The notes: a model not told the origin generated them from the sequence alone. A stretch of DNA of 16,046 bases from Syntrophorhabdus sp. PtaB.Bin184 (GCA_002067555.1 MVQQ01000238.1:1-16046); one strand, 5' to 3'; counted from the first letter of the stretch, positions 1 through 6,393 are shown. Program-made: numbers and translations.

Positions 1-231
1 ATCATCCGGCATCTCGTCATGCCCGGCGCCGCAGCGGACACGCGAAGGGTCCTCAAACAGATAGCCGCCGGGATCTCACCCGATTCCTACGTCAACATCA
101 TGGCCCAGTACTACCCCTGTCACCGGGCCGGCGAGTTCCCCGAGATATCACGGAGACCCTCTGCGGCTGAATATGAAGAGGCGGTCAGCTACGCGCTGTC
201 CCTGGGTCTCACTCGGGCTTCCCGGCATTGA
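1..231 (+). CDS. C-terminal end of a PflX-like radical SAM protein (partial)
   Basis: The frame is open from the first base of the window, so this is the 3' end of a gene that starts outside it; the ATG at 19 is internal. The visible 76 residues contain the segment YVNIMAQYYPCHRAGEFPEI followed by a helical tail ending in LSLGLTRASRH. This matches my knowledge of the C-terminus of the PflX-like radical SAM proteins (COG1313, homologues of pyruvate formate-lyase activating enzyme). The iron-sulfur-binding CxxxCxxC motif would lie upstream and cannot be seen. The last 23 bases overlap the tail of the convergent lipoprotein gene. The family assignment rests on a short C-terminal signature, so the substrate is unknown. 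Confidence 0.7.
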   Translation: MIRHLVMPGAAADTRRVLKQIAAGISPDSYVNIMAQYYPCHRAGEFPEISRRPSAAEYEEAVSYALSLGLTRASRH

Positions 232-502
232 TCCTTCTCGTCAGGACGGCATCGGCTTTGATGATCTCCTGGGCGTCCTTGCCTGTTATCTCCCAGGAGT
301 ACGAACCCTTTCCGTCCTTGCGCAGCTTGATCCTGATGTCACCTCTCAAGCTCTTTCTTATCTCCTCCAACTCCTTCCCGTAGCGCGCATCCGCCGCTGG
401 CTGAACCTTCGCAGCCTGTCCGACCTCCGCGTACCTGCCGCAGCCGCACAGCGCCGCACAAACGACGATCGAGAGCACAGTGCACTTTCCGATGCCTTTC
501 AT
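209..502 (-). CDS. Small lipoprotein of unknown function
   Basis: A 97-residue protein with a lipoprotein signal peptide: a basic N-terminus (MKGIGK), a hydrophobic stretch (VLSIVVCAAL) and a lipobox-like LCGC with the lipidated cysteine around residue 21. The mature part is short, charged and probably helical (YGKELEEIRKSLRG), followed by a possible beta segment (GSYSWEITGKDAQEI). I do not recognise a family. The start is supported by an AGGAG Shine-Dalgarno (complement of 510-514) seven bases upstream of the ATG. The gene is convergent with the radical SAM gene, overlapping it by 23 bases, and divergent from the release-factor-like gene. Anchoring in a membrane is expected from the signal; the role is unknown. 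Confidence 0.7.
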   Translation of the reverse strand: MKGIGKCTVLSIVVCAALCGCGRYAEVGQAAKVQPAADARYGKELEEIRKSLRGDIRIKLRKDGKGSYSWEITGKDAQEIIKADAVLTRRINAGKPE

Positions 503-530
503 TCATCGACTCCTTGCAAAAGGTCATTCA

Positions 531-544
531 GGTCCCCGGGGACC
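531..544. promoter_or_regulatory. Perfect 14-bp palindrome in divergent intergenic region
   Basis: GGTCCCCGGGGACC reads the same on both strands. It lies 29 bases upstream of the lipoprotein start on one side and about 115 bases upstream of the release-factor-like start on the other. It has no loop and no T-tract, so it looks more like a dimeric-protein operator than a terminator. No binding protein can be named. Confidence 0.35.
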
Positions 545-658
545 AGCGAGATATTACTTCTTTCGGAGAAAAATGGTGCCGTCTCCCGGAAGCCGCATAT
601 TTTGGGGTTTCGAAATGGCTGTTCGATGGTGTATCTTTTTGACGGAGGTTCTTCTTCG

Positions 659-1102
659 ATGACGGTATCAGCGCGATTCTCCGTCACCCCCGAGAAGGAA
701 AGGTCTCTTCGGGAGAGAATGGAGCAACTGGGAATAGAAGAAAAGGACATTGTGGAGAAATTCGTGCGCTCCCGGGGCCACGGCGGACAGAACGTGAACA
801 AGACCTCGACGTGCGTCTACTTGAAGCACCTGCCTTCGGGAATCGAGGTCAAGTGCCAGCAAGAGCGTTCCCAGGCGCTGAACCGGTTCCTGGCAAGGCG
901 CATCCTTGCGGACAAGATCGAGAACCTTGCCCTCGGCAACGAGAGCAGGGAACAGCAACTGCGCGAAAAGATACGCCGCCAGAAGAGGAAACGCTCAAAA
1001 AGGGCCAGGGAGAAGGTCCTTCACTTCAAGCATCTCACGGGAGAGAAGAAGAGATCCAGGTCCTTCCGGCCGGATAATTCCGACTATCCCGGTGATGACT
1101 GA
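659..1102 (+). CDS. Peptide chain release factor-like protein (GGQ domain only)
   Basis: A 147-residue protein carrying the class I release-factor catalytic domain. The motif RSRGHGGQNVNKTSTCVYL (about residues 37-55) holds the universal GGQ that enters the ribosomal peptidyl-transferase centre and triggers peptidyl-tRNA hydrolysis. It is followed by GIEVKCQQERSQALNR, which matches the conserved release-factor segment. The C-terminus is very basic (KIRRQKRKRSKRAREK), as in ArfB/YaeJ-type rescue factors. The codon-recognition domain of RF1/RF2 is absent, so it more likely rescues stalled ribosomes than reads stop codons. The start at 659 is chosen because GGAGG at 644-648 lies ten bases upstream and because upstream codons in the same frame have no family similarity. 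I see no operon partner. Confidence 0.88.
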   Translation: MTVSARFSVTPEKERSLRERMEQLGIEEKDIVEKFVRSRGHGGQNVNKTSTCVYLKHLPSGIEVKCQQERSQALNRFLARRILADKIENLALGNESREQQLREKIRRQKRKRSKRAREKVLHFKHLTGEKKRSRSFRPDNSDYPGDD

Positions 1103-1118
1103 CGATCCGCCGTTAAGA

Positions 1119-1147
1119 TTTACCCTCCCCCGCCGATAATCTATAGT
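1119..1147 (+). promoter_or_regulatory. Sigma-70-like promoter placed directly at the cyclase start codon
   Basis: TTTACC (1119-1124), a 17-base spacer and TATAGT (1142-1147). The ATG of the cyclase gene is only five bases after the -10 box, so the predicted transcription start falls at or next to the ATG. No Shine-Dalgarno is present. The element implies a leaderless mRNA. Confidence 0.55.
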
Positions 1148-1152
1148 ACGCC

Positions 1153-2028
1153 ATGAGCCTGAATGCCGCCTCGAAAGAGAAACCCGTCCAGAACTTCCTC
1201 ACATCCCTCATAGAAGCTTATCCTGATGCGTCCATGCGCGATATCGCCGTGCTCTTCACCGATGTCGTGGGCTCCACTACCTTTTTCAAGACCCATGGCG
1301 ACATTCGCGGCAGGGAGATGCTGAGGACCCACCATCACATGGCCATGTCCATCGTCGAGGAATATGGGGGGTCGCTCATAAAGGAAGTGGGCGACTCGGT
1401 CCTCGTCTACTTTCCGGATCCCCTGGAGGCACTCAAGGCCGCGATGAAGATGCAGCAGAGGTTCCTTCTTCACAACCGGGAAAGCCGCCCCGAGGATGAG
1501 ATCCACGTGAGGGTCGGCCTGCACCACGGCAAGGTGATAGTGGAGGAGAAGGATATCTACGGCGATGTGGTGAACGTTGCCGCAAAGCTGACGAACCTCG
1601 CGGGCGGTGACCAGATATTCGTGTCCCATGAGGTCTATGAATCGACGAGACAGAACCCCCTGATACAATTCGAACGCATCGATTTCTGGAACATGAAGAA
1701 CGTTCCTGACGGCCTCAGCATATACAAGGTCATATGGGAACTCGCGGAGGTCCCCGCCCCCTCGAGAAGGGTCCTCATGGTCCTCATTCCCGACCCTCTC
1801 CATCCGGAGATCCGGGGCGTCGTGGACGCCGCCGACCTGTGTCGAGCCGATACGGGTGGTGCTCCCGAAGACGAATGCCTCCGCATCAGCACCTCCCAGG
1901 GCGACAAGCCCGTTTTCACATACGCGACGGCGCCCGGTGCCATCGCCGCGTCGAAAAGGATTCTCTCGCGGCTCGCCCGCAGGGTGAAACTTCTTCCAAC
2001 GCCGTCCTGCCCGTCAAGATCTTCATAA
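1153..2028 (+). CDS. Class III adenylate/guanylate cyclase, 5' part of a frameshifted gene
   Basis: The N-terminal cyclase domain (about residues 28-195) makes cyclic AMP or a related cyclic nucleotide from NTP. VLFTDVVGST carries metal-binding Asp37, and KEVGDS carries Lys77 and metal-binding Asp81. YGDVVNVAAKLTNLAG carries Asp138 and Asn141. Lys77 plus Asp138 is the adenine-type pair, so adenylate cyclase is likelier than guanylate. Lys145 stands where an Arg is usual. From about residue 205 a second, degenerate cyclase-like domain begins (VLMVLIPDP; then QGDKPVFTYATAPGAIAASK). The frame stops at 2026-2028 after a non-homologous tail (VKLLPTPSCPSRSS). The natural continuation is in the -1 frame from 1983, so this is best read as the front of one about 896-residue protein interrupted by a one-base loss. 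The start has no Shine-Dalgarno but an adjacent promoter. Confidence 0.85.
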   Translation: MSLNAASKEKPVQNFLTSLIEAYPDASMRDIAVLFTDVVGSTTFFKTHGDIRGREMLRTHHHMAMSIVEEYGGSLIKEVGDSVLVYFPDPLEALKAAMKMQQRFLLHNRESRPEDEIHVRVGLHHGKVIVEEKDIYGDVVNVAAKLTNLAGGDQIFVSHEVYESTRQNPLIQFERIDFWNMKNVPDGLSIYKVIWELAEVPAPSRRVLMVLIPDPLHPEIRGVVDAADLCRADTGGAPEDECLRISTSQGDKPVFTYATAPGAIAASKRILSRLARRVKLLPTPSCPSRSS

Positions 2029-3842
2029 CGGGAGCCTCCACGCGGGATGAGGAGGAGATCCTGGCAAACGGCCCCGGTCCCGAACTCGATCCCCTGCCCT
2101 ATGGCTCCGTCTACGTGTCGGCAGAGGTACATCAGCATATGCGAAGCCGTTACGGGGCCGATGACGGGCCCTCCGCAACCTTTGAGGCGGTGGGCAGACT
2201 CTTCCGGGTATTGGACGCCGAACCGGTCCTTCCCGCACCCCCGCCACCCGGGGCCGAAGGGGCGGCCACCCCGTCTCCGCAGGGAGGTCATGCCCCTTGC
2301 TTCTATTGCGGGAGCACGCACCACAAGGTCGGCCAGTGTCCCTCCCGGGAACTGACGGACACGGGCAGGTCGATCCAGCACCTCGGATATCTTCCCATGC
2401 AGACGATCGAGGCGCTTGGCGTCTCCCTCGAGAGATCGCCCGCAGACAGGGAGGTGATTGCCGCCCCTTACCCCGCAGGTGCCACACCGGACGGGAAGGC
2501 ACTGGCGGCGCTGGCATTCTTTGACATCCGATGGGTCTATCAGCTTCGCTTTCTGCGGGTCCTCTGGAACAACAGTGCGGATTCCTGGGATTCTGTCCGC
2601 TCGGCGGTGACAGAGAACGAAGGAGGCTTCGCCTGGCTGGCACAGGACTCACTGCGCGTTTCCAATTATGACAAGGCCCGGTCCTTCCTGAAGCTTGCCC
2701 TCGAGAGGAGACCCGGGGACTACAAGGCTTGCTGCGTATCGGGACTTCTCAACATGGAGCTCGGGGACACTCTGGCGGCGATCTCGGACTTCAAAAAGGC
2801 GCTGGAGTCCGCGGGGACGAATGTGCATAAGATTTACGCATCCCTCATTCTCGCAAGGCTGTACAAGCTGTCGGGGGACACCATGAGGTTCAGGCACATG
2901 CTCGGCGAGATAGGCCGCCTCGATAGCGGGTGCCGGGAGGCCGCATACGAAGAGATCATTTTCAAGCTCGGGGAGAAGGATGAGAAGGGGGCCATGAAGA
3001 AGCTCGTGAAGCTTGTCAGGAGCGACCCCGATCTCTTCGTGACCGTTCTTGTCGATCCGGAACTGGCACCTCACAGGAACACCATCTACGCACATTTGAC
3101 GGAACTTATGGCTGAAGCGAAAAATGACGCCATCTCTCATCTTGAGGATGCGAGGAAGGAACTCAACCGTTGTCGACCCCTCCTGCCGATATCGGCATTG
3201 AAAACCATCGAGCCCGCCCTGCAGGAGATCGAGCTATCCATACACTCGGATAGCTACCTGGGCTGCCTCGACGTGCCCCGCCGGTGCGGTTCGATCAGGG
3301 TGATGTGCAAGAATGCCATCGACGACCAGTCCCGGGAGATCACGGAGACGATGAGGGACCTGGGCACGCGCCTTAACAATGCCGAGGCATTCCTGAAGGC
3401 ATATCGTTACTCCTCTCTGGCGGAGAAACACCGCAACCGCCTCGCTTATTTGAGGCGGTCCATGGAACGTATGGGCGACGTGCGCTACTTCGAGTCCTCG
3501 ATGGAGTTCGAGAATTGCCACCAGATGTGCCGGGAGATATCAGACCAGCTCACCTCCATCGAGAAGAAGCTGGAGTTTCTGGACCTTTCCGCCAATCTCA
3601 TCCGGATGTGCGTCAAGTTTCTCAAGTACTCATCCATTTTCTTCTCCATCGTTTTCTTCTTCGGGATATTCATATTCCCCCTCCTGTCGGAACAGGTGAG
3701 CACCACTCTCGCCCGAATGGATATCTCCCTGTTTTCCAGCGTTTGGTCACTCCAGAAGGCGTTTCTCATTTTCGGCGGCATAACAAGCCTCATCGCGGCC
3801 TTCCTGATGACCATCAGGCAGGTCCTGACGGGAGACAAATAA
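1983..3842 (+). CDS. 3' part of the cyclase gene: zinc knuckle, TPR-like region and two membrane segments
   Basis: About 619 residues in the -1 frame relative to the cyclase, given from the inferred frameshift point. If translated separately it would need an internal start such as the ATG at 2139. In order: the remainder of the degenerate second cyclase domain (PVKIFITGAS, then YGSVYVSAEVHQHM and AVGRLFRVLDAE, to about 2221); a Pro/Ala-rich linker; a CCHC zinc knuckle, CFYCGSTHHKVGQC, at 2298-2339; TPR-like helical pairs (YDKARSFLKLALERRPGDYK and LGDTLAAISDFKKALESAG); a long charged helical region with probable coiled coils; and two hydrophobic segments near the end (FFSIVFFFGIFIFPLL, and FLIFGGITSLIAAFLM at about 3757-3804). 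This suggests a tail-anchored inner-membrane protein with the cyclase in the cytoplasm. I know no named family with this full order. Confidence 0.75.
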   Translation, partial: GETSSNAVLPVKIFITGASTRDEEEILANGPGPELDPLPYGSVYVSAEVHQHMRSRYGADDGPSATFEAVGRLFRVLDAEPVLPAPPPPGAEGAATPSPQGGHAPCFYCGSTHHKVGQCPSRELTDTGRSIQHLGYLPMQTIEALGVSLERSPADREVIAAPYPAGATPDGKALAALAFFDIRWVYQLRFLRVLWNNSADSWDSVRSAVTENEGGFAWLAQDSLRVSNYDKARSFLKLALERRPGDYKACCVSGLLNMELGDTLAAISDFKKALESAGTNVHKIYASLILARLYKLSGDTMRFRHMLGEIGRLDSGCREAAYEEIIFKLGEKDEKGAMKKLVKLVRSDPDLFVTVLVDPELAPHRNTIYAHLTELMAEAKNDAISHLEDARKELNRCRPLLPISALKTIEPALQEIELSIHSDSYLGCLDVPRRCGSIRVMCKNAIDDQSREITETMRDLGTRLNNAEAFLKAYRYSSLAEKHRNRLAYLRRSMERMGDVRYFESSMEFENCHQMCREISDQLTSIEKKLEFLDLSANLIRMCVKFLKYSSIFFSIVFFFGIFIFPLLSEQVSTTLARMDISLFSSVWSLQKAFLIFGGITSLIAAFLMTIRQVLTGDK

Positions 3843-3928
3843 CTCCGTCCACGTTCAAAGGTTCAGGGCCCCCGATGACGTTTTTTTCCGAACCTGAAAC
3901 CTGGAACATCTTCTCCTATACATTGCCC

Positions 3929-3958
3929 TTTACTCCTCACATCAACACTTGCTATACT
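3929..3958 (+). promoter_or_regulatory. Sigma-70-like promoter with extended -10, close to the ATG at 3967
   Basis: TTTACT (3929-3934), an 18-base spacer and TATACT (3953-3958), preceded by TGC (extended -10, TGCTATACT). The ATG at 3967 is eight bases after the -10, so the transcript would start within a base or two of the start codon. No Shine-Dalgarno is visible. Confidence 0.55.
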
Positions 3959-3966
3959 AGTGCCCG

Positions 3967-4644
3967 ATGGATGCACTGAGCCTCGACCAGCTTGCCGAAC
4001 TGCTCCTCGCCGGTCTCTACGAGGAAATGCAGAACCTGAGTCACACGAATTACTTCCTCTCCATAGACGAGATCGCCGCCGCTCTCGGCGTGGAAGACCG
4101 CGAACAGATCGTGAACGCGTGCCATTTGCTTGAAGAGAAGAGCTACGTTCTCCTGACCTACGACCACCTGACATCTCTGAGCGCCTTCATAACTCCCATC
4201 GGTGAGAATTTTGTCCGCGAGGGCGGGGAAACGGGAATAATCGCCGAGTACCAGCGGTACAGACATACCGTGGGCGCCAGCGAGGAGGGTCCTGCCGGGG
4301 CGCCTTCCCCGTCAGAACCGCCGCTTCTGTCTTCTTTTCAACCGCCCCCCTCACCCGCGTCGCCCCCCCTCACACCGCCCGTGCGGGAGCAACAGAGAGC
4401 AACGCTGCCGGCGGAAGCCGCCCGGCATATGATCGCCAGCATGGAACTCATCATCCGCAACGACCCCTCGCTGTCGGAAACGGCAAGAAACGATCTGGCA
4501 GTAGACCTCAGGACCCTGGAACTCCAGATGTCGAGAGTATCCATCAATGCCCCCGTGCTGGATGCTGTGTCCACCGGGTTGAGGGCCTTGCCCGCCCTCG
4601 CGCCCCTCGTTGATTTCCTGCTGACAATGAAAAAGGCCGGTTGA
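3967..4644 (+). CDS. Unrecognised protein with winged-helix-like N-terminus and Pro-rich linker
   Basis: A 225-residue protein that I do not recognise as a named family. Residues 1-100 look like a winged-helix fold: helices LDQLAELLLAGLYEEMQ, then IDEIAAALGVED and REQIVNACHLLEEKSYVLLT, followed by a short strand region. Residues about 106-142 form a low-complexity Pro/Ser/Ala linker (for example PPPSPASPPLTPPV). The C-terminal 80 residues are helical and mildly amphipathic (AARHMIASMELIIRN, then LRTLELQMSRV). No signal peptide or membrane segment is seen. It has its own promoter-like sequence and no Shine-Dalgarno. Its place between a cyclase gene and an NtrC-type regulator suggests a regulatory or adaptor role, but this is inference only. 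Confidence 0.75.
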   Translation: MDALSLDQLAELLLAGLYEEMQNLSHTNYFLSIDEIAAALGVEDREQIVNACHLLEEKSYVLLTYDHLTSLSAFITPIGENFVREGGETGIIAEYQRYRHTVGASEEGPAGAPSPSEPPLLSSFQPPPSPASPPLTPPVREQQRATLPAEAARHMIASMELIIRNDPSLSETARNDLAVDLRTLELQMSRVSINAPVLDAVSTGLRALPALAPLVDFLLTMKKAG

Positions 4645-4663
4645 CCCTGCTTATGGGCGGCGA

Positions 4664-4686
4664 AATGGACCGGTGACCCGGTCATT
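4664..4686 (+). terminator. Hairpin between the winged-helix-like gene and the NtrC-type gene
   Basis: GACCGG (4668-4673) and CCGGTC (4678-4683) form a six-base-pair stem with the loop TGAC; AAT/ATT can add three pairs across a one-base bulge. It lies 20 bases after the stop of the upstream gene and just before the next promoter. There is no T-tract, so it would be a weak or factor-assisted terminator. Confidence 0.3.
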
Positions 4687-4691
4687 CCTGA

Positions 4692-4721
4692 TTGACATCT
4701 CTTTCTCTTGTGCTGTATCAT
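4692..4721 (+). promoter_or_regulatory. Sigma-70-like promoter for the NtrC-type regulator
   Basis: A consensus -35 TTGACA (4692-4697), an 18-base spacer and TATCAT (4716-4721). The ATG at 4734 begins 12 bases after the -10, leaving a predicted leader of about six bases (AT-rich, TTAAAAAATT) and no room for a Shine-Dalgarno. Confidence 0.6.
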
Positions 4722-4733
4722 CATTAAAAAATT

Positions 4734-6113
4734 ATGTTTTCCGCGACAACAGCACCTCAGAAGATCCTCATAATCGATGATGACCGGTCGGTACGGCTGG
4801 TTTTGGGCACCATCCTCAAGAAGAACGGTTTCGTGCCCGTCGAGGCATCCGGCGGCCAGGAGGGGATCTCTTTCCTGCGAACAGAGCACCCCCGGTGCGT
4901 TCTTCTCGACCTCAAGATGCCGGGCATGGACGGCATAGAGACCCTTCACGCGCTCAAGAAGATGGACCAGTTCGTTCCCGTTATCATCATAACAGGCTAT
5001 GCGGATATCCCCACCGCCGTTCAGACGATCAAGCTTGGCGCCTATGATTTCCTGACGAAACCTCCCCAGGTCGACAAGCTTGTCCTTACGATCAAGCGCG
5101 CCATCGAGGCCTATTCCCTGCAGGAAGAGCTGAACCAGCTCGATGACACGATGCTGGGCTCCCTGGAATCGCTCTTCGGCAGAAGCGATGCGATGAAGGC
5201 TGTCATCCATCACATACGCCAGGTGTCCAAAACGGATTTTTCCGTCATCATACAGGGGGACACGGGTACGGGAAAGTCCGTGGTGGCCCAGACCATACAC
5301 GACCTCAGCAAGAGGGCCAGGAACCCCTTTCAGTCCGTCGATGTCGGCGTCATACCGGAGAACCTCATAGAGAGCGAGCTCTTCGGTCACGAGAAGGGAG
5401 CGTTTACGGGAGCGGACAGGAGAAAGACGGGTTTCTTCGAGATAGCCCACAGGGGAACCCTCTTCATCGACGAACTGGAGAACACACCGCCCCTGCTCCA
5501 GAACAAGCTTCTCAGGGCCGTCGAAGAGAAGAGGATCTACCCGATCGGGAGCACGAAGCCTGTCGATATTGACGTACGCATCATTGCGGCATCCAATGCA
5601 GACATCAAGGACGCCGTTCGGGAGAAGAGGTTCCGTGAGGACCTGTTCTTTCGGCTCAGCGAGTACATGATCACCCTGCCCAGATTGCGTGAAAGACCCT
5701 CGGACATACCGTTCCTCGCAATGAAGCTCATGACCGCGGCGTCCAACGAACTGGAGAAGCAGATGCGGGAACTGACGCCCGAGACGGCGGAACTGCTCAT
5801 GACGTATCCGTGGCCCGGCAACATCCGGGAACTGAAGAACGTGATCCGCAGGGCGGTGCTCACCTGCCGTGACGGGGTCATCAGACCCGAGGACATAGAG
5901 TTCATCGTCGGGGACACGGTGTCGCGTCAGGACAACGGCACATTCCTCATGCCCCTCAAGCAGGTTACCCTCCAGGCGACGCGCGACGCCGAGGCGGAGA
6001 TGATCAGGCGGGCGCTCACGATCACCGGCGGCAACAAATCACGTGCCGCAAAACTTCTCGAGATCGATTACAAGACCCTCCTTACCAAGGTGAAGGAATA
6101 CAGGATATCCTGA
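4734..6113 (+). CDS. Sigma-54-dependent NtrC-family response regulator
   Basis: A 459-residue protein, full length for the family. Receiver domain (residues 8-120): acidic pocket IDDD at 14-17, phosphoacceptor Asp59 in LLDLKMPGMDG, Thr87 in IITGYA and Lys109 in LTKP. AAA+ domain (about 147-380): Walker A GDTGTGKS (175-182), the sigma-54-contacting loop GAFTGA (222-227), Walker B TLFIDEL with Asp246/Glu247, and the PWPGNIRELKNVIRR segment. C-terminal Fis-type helix-turn-helix (about 430-457, GGNKSRAAKLLEIDYKTLLT). It should bind upstream enhancer sites as an oligomer and use ATP to open sigma-54 promoters when phosphorylated at Asp59. No cognate kinase is directly adjacent; the nearest is the hybrid kinase about 1.2 kb downstream. 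The sigma-54 promoter at 6359-6375 is an attractive target. Confidence 0.95.
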   Translation: MFSATTAPQKILIIDDDRSVRLVLGTILKKNGFVPVEASGGQEGISFLRTEHPRCVLLDLKMPGMDGIETLHALKKMDQFVPVIIITGYADIPTAVQTIKLGAYDFLTKPPQVDKLVLTIKRAIEAYSLQEELNQLDDTMLGSLESLFGRSDAMKAVIHHIRQVSKTDFSVIIQGDTGTGKSVVAQTIHDLSKRARNPFQSVDVGVIPENLIESELFGHEKGAFTGADRRKTGFFEIAHRGTLFIDELENTPPLLQNKLLRAVEEKRIYPIGSTKPVDIDVRIIAASNADIKDAVREKRFREDLFFRLSEYMITLPRLRERPSDIPFLAMKLMTAASNELEKQMRELTPETAELLMTYPWPGNIRELKNVIRRAVLTCRDGVIRPEDIEFIVGDTVSRQDNGTFLMPLKQVTLQATRDAEAEMIRRALTITGGNKSRAAKLLEIDYKTLLTKVKEYRIS

Positions 6114-6235
6114 AGACCGTTTCAAGTTTCAGGTCTCAGGCTAAAGACAACAATCGTTGCAACCGGGCAGGAAGTCTTTTGCCCGGAACCTGGAACGTGA
6201 AACCGTCTTTGGTCCTTGAAACCTGAAACGGTCTT
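6113..6235. repeat. Inverted pair of CCTGAAAC-type intergenic words
   Basis: AAGACCGTTTCA (6113-6124) has an exact reverse complement, TGAAACGGTCTT, at 6224-6235. Between and around them are variants of the same word (GTTTCAGGTCTCAGG at 6126-6140, GGAACCTGGAACGTGAAAC at 6185-6203, CCTTGAAACCTGAAACG at 6214-6230). The GTTTCAGGTCTCAGG 15-mer recurs at 13749-13763. It starts at the stop codon of the NtrC-type gene. Confidence 0.6.
6163..6186 (+). terminator. Stem-loop 50 bases after the NtrC-type gene
   Basis: CCGGGCA (6163-6169) pairs perfectly with TGCCCGG (6180-6186) across a ten-base loop. The position after the stop at 6113 suits a transcription terminator, but no T-run follows the stem, so the call is tentative. 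Confidence 0.35.
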
Positions 6236-6269
6236 TTACTCCTGGAACGATGTTTTCTGTGACTTTTGG

Positions 6270-6294
6270 TATGGAATTGATTCCATAGTTATGG
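6270..6294 (+). promoter_or_regulatory. Operator-like palindrome upstream of the sigma-54 promoter
   Basis: TATGGAATTGATTCCATA (6270-6287) has perfect eight-base arms around TG. A third half-site TATGG follows at 6290-6294, making CCATAGTTATGG a second small palindrome sharing an arm. Its centre is about 82 bases upstream of the -24 GG, the usual distance for an enhancer-binding protein site. The nearby NtrC-type protein is the natural candidate, by inference. Confidence 0.5.
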
Positions 6295-6358
6295 TGCAGA
6301 TTCCACAACAAGAGCCATCTGTATTTTTGCCTCGTCAATGATATCATGGCGTTACGCA

Positions 6359-6375
6359 TTGGCACGCGAATTGCT
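6359..6375 (+). promoter_or_regulatory. Consensus sigma-54 (RpoN) promoter
   Basis: TTGGCACG-CGAA-TTGCT matches the sigma-54 consensus YTGGCACG-N4-TTGCW at every defined position, with the GG (6361-6362) and GC (6373-6374) twelve bases apart. Transcription would begin near 6386 and run rightward to the response regulator and hybrid kinase genes, leaving a leader of about 300 bases. A seven-base-pair inverted repeat (TGGCATG 6384-6390, CATGCCA 6400-6406) would lie at the 5' end of the RNA. Confidence 0.75.
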
Positions 6376-6393
6376 ATATGGTATGGCATGGTT

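Noticed and set aside
173..658. Long upstream extension of the release-factor-like frame from 173
   Set aside because: The extension is antisense to the lipoprotein gene and has no family-like sequence; a GGAGG-preceded ATG at 659 gives a normal-sized protein.
1734..1982. Frame-3 sequence upstream of the frameshift as the start of a separate protein
   Set aside because: It is rich in Arg, Pro and Gly, overlaps clearly cyclase-like sequence in frame 1 and has no Shine-Dalgarno; conserved sequence begins only near 1983.
1975..2000. Programmed -1 ribosomal frameshift
   Set aside because: No X-XXY-YYZ slippery heptamer and no obvious downstream pseudoknot; a one-base loss in GGG is simpler.
4338..5450. 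Minus-strand 370-codon open frame opposite the NtrC-type gene
   Set aside because: Shadow of the sigma-54 regulator; it shows no domain motifs and crosses two genes.
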